From Levilactobacillus tujiorum (GTDB lineage: Bacteria; Bacillota; Bacilli; Lactobacillales; Lactobacillaceae): a stretch of 64,000 nucleotides of DNA. Below, in pieces: positions 58,916-64,000 of this stretch. The stretch is taken from positions 1 through 64,000 of the forward strand of contig NZ_JAAXLK010000004.1 of assembly GCF_012641185.1 (NCBI RefSeq), read 5' to 3'. Every line of letters begins with the position of its first letter. The first letter of the stretch is position 1. A program made the translations under genes and the position numbers. The notes beneath the pieces were generated by a model, which worked only from the letters and a program-made list of their open reading frames with translations, ran no database searches and was not told the DNA's origin.

Positions 58916-58960
58916 GTAAGCAGACTGACCCTCTGAACAGGGATCGGTCTGCTTTTTTAT
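58916..58960 (+). terminator. Rho-independent terminator after the EIIA Man gene
   Basis: Stem AAGCAGACTGACCCT / AGGGATCGGTCTGCTT with loop CTGAAC, followed by a T run. From here to 59207 no gene is seen on either strand. Confidence 0.88.
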
Positions 58961-59207
58961 TGCGGTGGATGTTTGACGGGCAAGGTGATCTGCGAGCGAT
59001 GTAGCGGGGCGGTCGGCGTTGCGAAGACACGGTAACACGACGTTAGGGAACGCGACAGGTGCAGCTGAGATTGCAGATCCATGGATAATCACCCACTGAT
59101 TAGTTATTTGTTAAGCTCACTTTAGCAGATTACTAACGGTAATTCACGTGAGTCACCTTACAAAGATTTTTATAACGCGATCTGAATGTCTTCATTCAAG
59201 AATTAAC

Positions 59208-59258
59208 CAAAAAACGTGATCACCCCAGCCGTTAGTTGTCAGGGTGATCACGTTTGTC
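59208..59258 (-). terminator. Terminator of the first GGDEF gene
   Basis: Stem AAACGTGATCACCC / GGGTGATCACGTTT, 14 exact pairs; on the minus strand TTTTTTGG follows. It is 17 bases beyond the stop codon of the leftward gene. Confidence 0.85.
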
Positions 59259-59274
59259 GTGGTGAACTTTTTAG

Positions 59275-60408
59275 TTAGTCGATGGTGATTTGGTCGCGAC
59301 CATGGCGCTTGGAGTAGTACAGATTTTGATCCGCGCGCCGATACAGATCTAATTGATTTTCGTCAATCGTCTGCAGGGCCGTCACACCCGCTGAGATGCT
59401 GATATCAATGTCCTGGCCAGCATAATGGAAGGCTTGGTCATGGATCATCTGGGCAATCGCCTTGGCGTGGTCAGCGGCCTGAGTTGTTGTGTAATTTTTG
59501 AAAATAATGGTGAACTCTTCGCCACCCGTACGGTAGAGTGTCAAGGTGGGGTCGATCGTTTTCAGCTGCTTGGTGATTAGGCGCGCGACGTTGCTTAAGA
59601 CGTAATCGCCGGCTAAGTGCCCGTACGTATCATTGACGTGTTTAAAGTGGTCAATGTCAAAGAGCATGATGGTCAGCGGAATCTGTTGCGTCTGAGCGTA
59701 CTCGAAGGCTTGGCCAAACTCGTTCTTAAAGGCATAGTAATTGTGAACGCGCGTCAATTCATCAAAGTTCGTGGTGTAAGTGAGATGAGCAAGTGTGTTG
59801 GCGCCATCCAGAACGGAATTGATATAGACAAAGGTGATCGTCATAAAGAAGAAGCTGAAGAGAACTTCCCAAGCAACCGCGGCGTAGGTGAGTTCAAAAC
59901 GAAACTTGATGTCGGCCCACATCGCCACGGCGAAGACCAGATTAACGAGCGTATAATCGCAAAAGTTACGCCATTGGCTGGCATGACGGTGTTTTTTGAT
60001 AAAGGTCATGGCAAAGTAAAGGCCAAAGTAAGTGAGCGCAAATAACCAGGACAACCCGATAGTGAGGGTGTTGTTGATACTCATATAGGCCAAGATCAGA
60101 ATTCCCAATTGCCAGGGGCGCAGGTTCAACTCCAAGAAATAGCTGACGAAGATCACGGCAAAGACTTGGAAGTTAACGAAAACCCAACCGTTAGTAGTTC
60201 CCTCAACGGAGAGCTGGGTCACGATAATCAGTAACATGATGTAAATCACGCCGACGATCGTCTGAATTCGCGTGGGATTGACATCTTTGTGCCGTTTTTC
60301 AAGATGTTTAATTAATTTGCTAGAAATAAACCAGTAGAACGTGAGCACACCCAATAAGAAGAACACGCTGGTGAGGGCGGGTGTCACAAACCATTGTGAC
60401 CAAGTCAT
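59275..60408 (-). CDS. Membrane diguanylate cyclase (GGDEF), paralog A
   Basis: 377 residues. Six transmembrane helices in the first ~205 residues, then a GGDEF domain (~215-377) with FDIDHFKHVNDTYGH (metal and substrate region) and an active-site GGEEF (TGGEEF, ~302-307). No RxxD inhibitory site precedes GGEEF. It should make c-di-GMP from two GTP at the inner membrane face. The N-terminus MTWSQWFVTPALTS is shared with the adjacent paralog. Own terminator; 70-base gap from the paralog with another terminator between. Confidence 0.92.
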   Translation of the reverse strand: MTWSQWFVTPALTSVFFLLGVLTFYWFISSKLIKHLEKRHKDVNPTRIQTIVGVIYIMLLIIVTQLSVEGTTNGWVFVNFQVFAVIFVSYFLELNLRPWQLGILILAYMSINNTLTIGLSWLFALTYFGLYFAMTFIKKHRHASQWRNFCDYTLVNLVFAVAMWADIKFRFELTYAAVAWEVLFSFFFMTITFVYINSVLDGANTLAHLTYTTNFDELTRVHNYYAFKNEFGQAFEYAQTQQIPLTIMLFDIDHFKHVNDTYGHLAGDYVLSNVARLITKQLKTIDPTLTLYRTGGEEFTIIFKNYTTTQAADHAKAIAQMIHDQAFHYAGQDIDISISAGVTALQTIDENQLDLYRRADQNLYYSKRHGRDQITID

Positions 60409-60449
60409 TTGTCGTCATCCAATCTATAGTTTTGTCCATTGAGGGGAAA

Positions 60450-60477
60450 GAAAAGAGCTTGGGGTGTTCCCAAACTC
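60450..60477 (-). terminator. Terminator between the two GGDEF genes
   Basis: On the minus strand stem GAGTTTGGGA / CCCCAAGCTC, loop ACA, followed by TTTTCTTT. The two paralogs are therefore probably separate transcripts. Confidence 0.75.
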
Positions 60478-60487
60478 CGATATAGTA

Positions 60488-61618
60488 TCAGGCAATGGTA
60501 ACGCGGTCGCGCCCATTTCGCTTAGAGAAGTATAAATTCTGGTCGGCGCGACGGTAAAGGTCCAGTTGATTCTCGTCACTCACTTTAAGCTGTGTAACCC
60601 CCACCGAGAGACTGATCTCAATGTCTTGACCACTGTGGTGGAAGTGGTTGTCCTTGACGGCTTGGGCAATCGCGTCGACATGCGTACGTGCCTGATCCGT
60701 GGTGAAGTGATTGAAAATAATCGTAAACTCTTCGCCACCGGTTCGGTAGAGTCGCAGGTCGGGATCAATCGCTGCCAGCTGTTGGGTAATTAGTGCGGCG
60801 ACGTTGTGGAGTACGTAGTCGCCGGCTAGGTGCCCGTACGTGTCGTTCACGTGTTTGAAGTGGTCAATATCAAAGAGCATTAACGTTAACGATTCATGCT
60901 GAGCCTGCGCATCATGGAAGCTATCGTTGAAGTCATTTTTGAACGCAAAATAGTTCCGCACCTGGGTGAGATCATCAAAGTTGGTCGTGTACGTCAAGCG
61001 CGCTAATGTCGACGCACTATCAAAGAGTGAATCCACGTAAAAGTACATGATGATCAGCAGCAAGAAACTGAAGAGAATTTCCCAGCCAGCCGTCGCTAAG
61101 GGTAAGCGGAACCGGATGGTGGTAATTCCCCACAGGATGGTGGAGAAACCCAACGTGGTGATCGCGTAGTCGCTAAGGTCGCGCCACGTGTGATGCTGAT
61201 GGTGACGGACCTGCTTTAACGTGAAGTAAAAGCCGATGTAGACGATGGCAAACGCCCACGGTAACCAGTCGAAGAGGCTGCCGTTAATCAGCATGAAGAT
61301 AACGGTTGCGGCCAACAATTGCCACAGCCGAATCTGTAACATCAGAAAATAACTGACGAAGGCAATCGCGAAAATTTCAAAATTGGTGAAGACCCAGCGA
61401 TCCGGGGTGCCATTCACGGAAGTTTGCGTGATGAGGAGCAACAGGGTCATGTAAATCAGACCGATAATCGTCCGGACTTTAGGCACGTTGACGTGCTTAT
61501 GCCGGCGTTCGAGATATTGAATTATTTTATTGGTCATGAACCAATAGAGAGTGAGCACGCCCAGCAGGAAGAAGATACTCGTTAACGCGGGCGCAACAAA
61601 CCATTTGGACCAAGTCAT
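60488..61618 (-). CDS. Membrane diguanylate cyclase (GGDEF), paralog B
   Basis: 376 residues with the same plan as paralog A: six transmembrane helices, then GGDEF domain with FDIDHFKHVNDTYGH and GGEEF. MTWSKWFVAPALTSIFFLLG starts both. The helices have diverged more than the catalytic part, so the two may sense different signals. ATG at 61618 is chosen by analogy with the paralog and the GGATGA upstream; ATG 61627 is the alternative. Confidence 0.92.
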   Translation of the reverse strand: MTWSKWFVAPALTSIFFLLGVLTLYWFMTNKIIQYLERRHKHVNVPKVRTIIGLIYMTLLLLITQTSVNGTPDRWVFTNFEIFAIAFVSYFLMLQIRLWQLLAATVIFMLINGSLFDWLPWAFAIVYIGFYFTLKQVRHHQHHTWRDLSDYAITTLGFSTILWGITTIRFRLPLATAGWEILFSFLLLIIMYFYVDSLFDSASTLARLTYTTNFDDLTQVRNYFAFKNDFNDSFHDAQAQHESLTLMLFDIDHFKHVNDTYGHLAGDYVLHNVAALITQQLAAIDPDLRLYRTGGEEFTIIFNHFTTDQARTHVDAIAQAVKDNHFHHSGQDIEISLSVGVTQLKVSDENQLDLYRRADQNLYFSKRNGRDRVTIA

Positions 61619-61722
61619 GATAGTCATCCGTTCTATGAAATGTGAAGATATGAAATATACAACACTTATATATTAACTCATGAAACTTAATTGGACTACC
61701 CATGGGCCGTATTTTCCTGAAA

Positions 61723-61767
61723 AATAAGGAGTTAGCGTCAATCATCAATTGGCGTTAACTCCTTATT
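61723..61767 (-). terminator. Terminator of the EAL gene
   Basis: 17-bp inverted repeat AATAAGGAGTTA.../...TAACTCCTTATT on either side of an 11-base loop, then TTTTC on the minus strand. It starts two bases after the EAL stop, separating that gene from paralog B. Confidence 0.85.
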
Positions 61768-61768
61768 C

Positions 61769-62416
61769 TTAAACAAGACTAGGCTTACCGTACAGGTAGC
61801 CCTGATGTAGTGAAATGCCAAACTTCTTGGCCAATGCTTGATCGTTAGCGTCTTCAACGCCTTCGAGCACCATTTGGAGACGATAATGCTTGGCAATCTT
61901 AGCCCAAAAGGCGAGTGACGTTGGAATCTCTTCCGCCCGGTTCTCCATCCGCAGATTTTGCATCGCAAACTTGATCTCGTCAACGAAGGGCAATAAGTGT
62001 TGAATATTATCGTAGGTATTCGATCCCGTGCCGACATCGTCGAGGACCAGTTTGATGTTGTGTTGGTGCAGCATCATACTGAAGAGTTGAACCTCGGGCA
62101 ACGTTGGCGCCTCGGTCAATTCGATGGATAGCGCGGCCGGATTAATCCGCTTCTTGAGGGCAATGACGGTCCCCAGCGTAAAAGGATCGCGCAACTGTTG
62201 GTTGTTTAAGTTAAAGGCCAATACTTGCTGGTTGGCGGCAGTGTTTAAAGCCGCCTCAGTCTGTTCAAGCAGTGTTGCCTGCTCCTCAACCGAAATATCC
62301 GTGAAGTGTTGGGGCAGTACCCACGATTCATTTTGTTGTTTACGAAGCAAAACCTCATAGCCGAAGACTTTATTATCATCTTGATTGATTTGGGGCTGAA
62401 CAAAAAAACGATACAT
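61769..62416 (-). CDS. EAL-domain c-di-GMP phosphodiesterase
   Basis: 215 residues, a bare EAL domain. Signature is EVLLR (~21-25) in place of EALLR; other catalytic parts are FNLNNQQL (Asn), IELTE (Glu), LDDVGTGSNTY (Asp-Asp), EIKF (Lys), LEGVED (Glu) and QGYLYGKP (Gln). All metal- and base-related residues seem kept, so activity is likely despite variations. With the two cyclases it forms a complete local c-di-GMP turnover set. AAAGGAG before ATG. Confidence 0.9.
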   Translation of the reverse strand: MYRFFVQPQINQDDNKVFGYEVLLRKQQNESWVLPQHFTDISVEEQATLLEQTEAALNTAANQQVLAFNLNNQQLRDPFTLGTVIALKKRINPAALSIELTEAPTLPEVQLFSMMLHQHNIKLVLDDVGTGSNTYDNIQHLLPFVDEIKFAMQNLRMENRAEEIPTSLAFWAKIAKHYRLQMVLEGVEDANDQALAKKFGISLHQGYLYGKPSLV

Positions 62417-62565
62417 TTGGGTCGACTCCTTTTAAAGACACGTTTAATTAATTACCTTTATTCTAGTCTTTTTCAACAAAAGCACAACGCCATATACCGT
62501 TTAGTGTCGCCAGTCATTTACATTTCAACTAAGATACGGCGTAGATGACTGGGGCGCTCGAAAAA

Positions 62566-63477
62566 TTAGTCTGTGGCTGCCTGGATTTTAGCTAGTTGAC
62601 GATACTGGGCTTGCATCCAGGTGAGGTAGGTTTGCCCCTTGGGGAGGGCCTCCGTGACGTTCAGGACGGGCACGTTATGCTGCTTGGCTAGTTGAACCAT
62701 GTGTTTGACAATCTTAGAGCTGGCCTGGCGATTATTTACCAGAAAGGCGATTCGATGGTGCTGAATATCCTGGCGCATCTGTTTGATAGCTTGTGGTGAA
62801 GGATCAGTCCCGTTTTCAACGGCTATCTCAAAGCTAGTGTTGTTGCGCCGATAGCCCAGTGCCGTTAAAGCGTAGTCGAAAACCGGCTCGCTAACGTCAA
62901 CGCGCTGCTGATGACTATTTTGCTTAAGGGTTTTAATCTGTTGTTGGAGGGGCGCCAAGTGTTTGATGTATTTGGCGGCATTCCGTTGGTAGACGGCTTG
63001 GTAGCGCGGGGCCTTTTTACCAAATTGTTGCGCAAGGTAGGTTGCCGTTCGCGCCATGGTTTCCGGGTCATACCAGATATGCTCATTGTCGCCCAGCTTT
63101 TTAGCCATCACGTCTTCACCAACGCGGATGTTTTGCGGATGATTTTGACTGCTTTTCACAATCTTTTGCATCCAGTGATCGTAGCCTAGACCGTTCGATA
63201 AGGCGACATTGGCCTGAGCGATGGTCGCGGCTTCCTTGGGAGTGGGCTCAAAGTCATGGGGATCGACGCTAGCACTCTTGACGATGGTGGTGACGGTACC
63301 GTGGTTACCCAGAACGGCTTGGGCTACTTCACCGTAGAAATCGAGGCTGGCGACGACGTGAATCGGTTTGGTCTTGCTGATGGGGGTGCTAGTGGTATTC
63401 TGACGGCAAGCGGTCAGGGTCAAGACGATGATGCTGAGACTGATGGTCCCTAAGATTACCTTCTTAAAAAGTGACAT
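62566..63477 (-). CDS. Metal ABC transporter substrate-binding lipoprotein (ZnuA/cluster A-I)
   Basis: 303 residues. Lipobox LTLTAC with Cys24. Metal ligands of cluster A-I proteins: His in SVDPHDFEPTP (~70-80), HIWYDPETM (~133-141), a Glu/His-containing region near 205-215, and a C-terminal Asp region near ~281. No long His-rich loop is present, so Mn or Zn cannot be decided. No permease or ATPase gene adjoins. AGGAG lies before the ATG. Confidence 0.9.
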   Translation of the reverse strand: MSLFKKVILGTISLSIIVLTLTACRQNTTSTPISKTKPIHVVASLDFYGEVAQAVLGNHGTVTTIVKSASVDPHDFEPTPKEAATIAQANVALSNGLGYDHWMQKIVKSSQNHPQNIRVGEDVMAKKLGDNEHIWYDPETMARTATYLAQQFGKKAPRYQAVYQRNAAKYIKHLAPLQQQIKTLKQNSHQQRVDVSEPVFDYALTALGYRRNNTSFEIAVENGTDPSPQAIKQMRQDIQHHRIAFLVNNRQASSKIVKHMVQLAKQHNVPVLNVTEALPKGQTYLTWMQAQYRQLAKIQAATD

Positions 63478-63572
63478 TCTTTACTGCTCCTTCATTTCTA
63501 AAATAGTAACTAGAAGTTGAAATACCTACCTTACCCAGTATTAATGTGGATGAAGCTACCGCCTTACCGTTC

Positions 63573-63719
63573 GTCAAATTTGAGCTGGAACGCTGTGGGG
63601 AGGACGGCTGGAGCCATAGAACGGTCTCCAGCCTCGCTTTGAGCCGAGAGTCGCGTCTCAAAGGCGCCATTTACCAAGCAAAGTACTTGGTAAATCCCAC
63701 GGCTGAGCTCAAATTTGAC
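63573..63719. ncRNA. Multi-hairpin structured element, candidate non-coding RNA or repeat
   Basis: Outer perfect 14-bp inverted repeat GTCAAATTTGAGCT (63573-63586) / AGCTCAAATTTGAC (63706-63719). Inside are three hairpins in a row: GGCTGGAG/CTCCAGCC (63606-63633), CTTTGAG/CTCAAAG (63637-63663), and ATTTACCAAG/CTTGGTAAAT (63669-63695). Folded, this is a multi-branched junction. No long coding frame on either strand is convincing. It may be a structured RNA, the 5' region of a leader, or a palindromic repeat element. Strand undetermined. Confidence 0.55.
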
Positions 63720-64000
63720 TCACTCACGGCTACATAGGGGTTGCCAATTCACAGCCGAGAGGACATAGCTAGTTCAAGTTAACCTAGAATTAGAAGCTTC
63801 TCTTTAACCAGAGAAGGGGTAGAAATGGAAACAGCTGTGTCGGCGATGTTCGCTGATTATCGGCTGACAGCGTGGAACGTGCTTTGAGTCCGGTGGGTTG
63901 GCCGAACCTCAAACCGAGTCAGAGGGCCGCTGCTCAGGGAGTAGGTGGACTCTCTGCAGACCGGGTTAGAGAATTTTCTAGGCTACTAACTTTATCATTC
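63720..64000. other. Non-coding stretch with further hairpins at window edge
   Basis: No supported gene. Hairpins include CTTCTCT/AGAGAAG (63797-63816) and TTTGAG/CTCAAA (63883-63913), the latter with a GGTT/AACC inner stem and the same CTTTGAG core as in the element to the left. Possibly one long structured RNA or leader extending beyond 64000. Confidence 0.4.

Noticed and set aside
62508-62566. Inverted repeat CCAGTCAT/ATGACTGG after the metal-binding lipoprotein gene as terminator
   Set aside because: Long loop and no U run on either strand; not counted as a terminator.

Overview
This window is a piece of a Gram-positive, low-to-medium-GC lactic acid bacterium, almost certainly a member of Lactobacillaceae (Levilactobacillus/Lactiplantibacillus-like; the species cannot be fixed by eye). 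The basis is the gene content (POT-type peptide transporter, NagA with a GntR/HutC regulator, TagA, PncB plus NadE, Tex, lactic-acid-bacterial tRNA genes), strong SD sequences with frequent GTG/TTG starts, and cre and dre-like operators.

Layout. (1) 1-500: end of an rRNA operon (23S 3' end, 5S, tRNA-Asn, tRNA-Thr, terminator). (2) 590-15900: host chromosome. An orphan cellobiose/lactose-type PTS IIB-IIA pair lies downstream of a cre site. It is followed by a di-/tripeptide transporter, a metallophosphoesterase, tRNA-Tyr and tRNA-Gln, proC, nagA-nagR with an operator inside the promoter spacer, a GNAT protein, tagA, an NAD salvage unit (pncB, nadE), tex with a SprT-like gene, and thrB. (3) 15898-55788: tRNA-Leu followed by a complete ~39.8-kb prophage, bounded by a 15-bp att repeat that copies the 3' end of the tRNA. 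(4) 55789-64000: host chromosome again. It holds the displaced tRNA-Leu terminator, a MATE exporter, a HAD phosphatase, a lone mannose-type EIIA, a c-di-GMP gene trio (two paralogous membrane GGDEF proteins and one EAL protein), a metal-binding lipoprotein, and a long non-coding stretch rich in exact inverted repeats at the right edge.

Prophage. The leftward arm carries the integrase, four envelope-directed genes (two related secreted proteins, a lipoprotein, a small membrane protein), ImmA and a CI-like repressor. The rightward arm starts with a Cro-like protein. It continues with a DUF1351/AAA ATPase/DEAD helicase/DUF669/D5-type primase-helicase/VRR-NUC replication block that contains two HNH endonuclease genes, then small accessory genes, an ArpU-like late regulator, and packaging and head genes. 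The tail module has the PBSX/XkdK-to-XkdX order and encodes a tail sheath, tube, baseplate J protein and DUF2313 protein, so this is a contractile-tailed (myovirus-type) phage. Holin and amidase end the late operon. No structural gene looks broken, so the prophage may be inducible.

Most noteworthy: two predicted -1 programmed frameshifts (end of the major capsid gene with heptamer C CCA AAA plus stem-loop, and the tail-assembly chaperone with A AAA AAC); a 43-nt tRNA-like element with acceptor stem and T-arm only; an HNH gene without a standard start codon whose start region repeats that of the next gene; face-to-face promoters in the lysogeny switch; and a multi-hairpin structured region at the right end.
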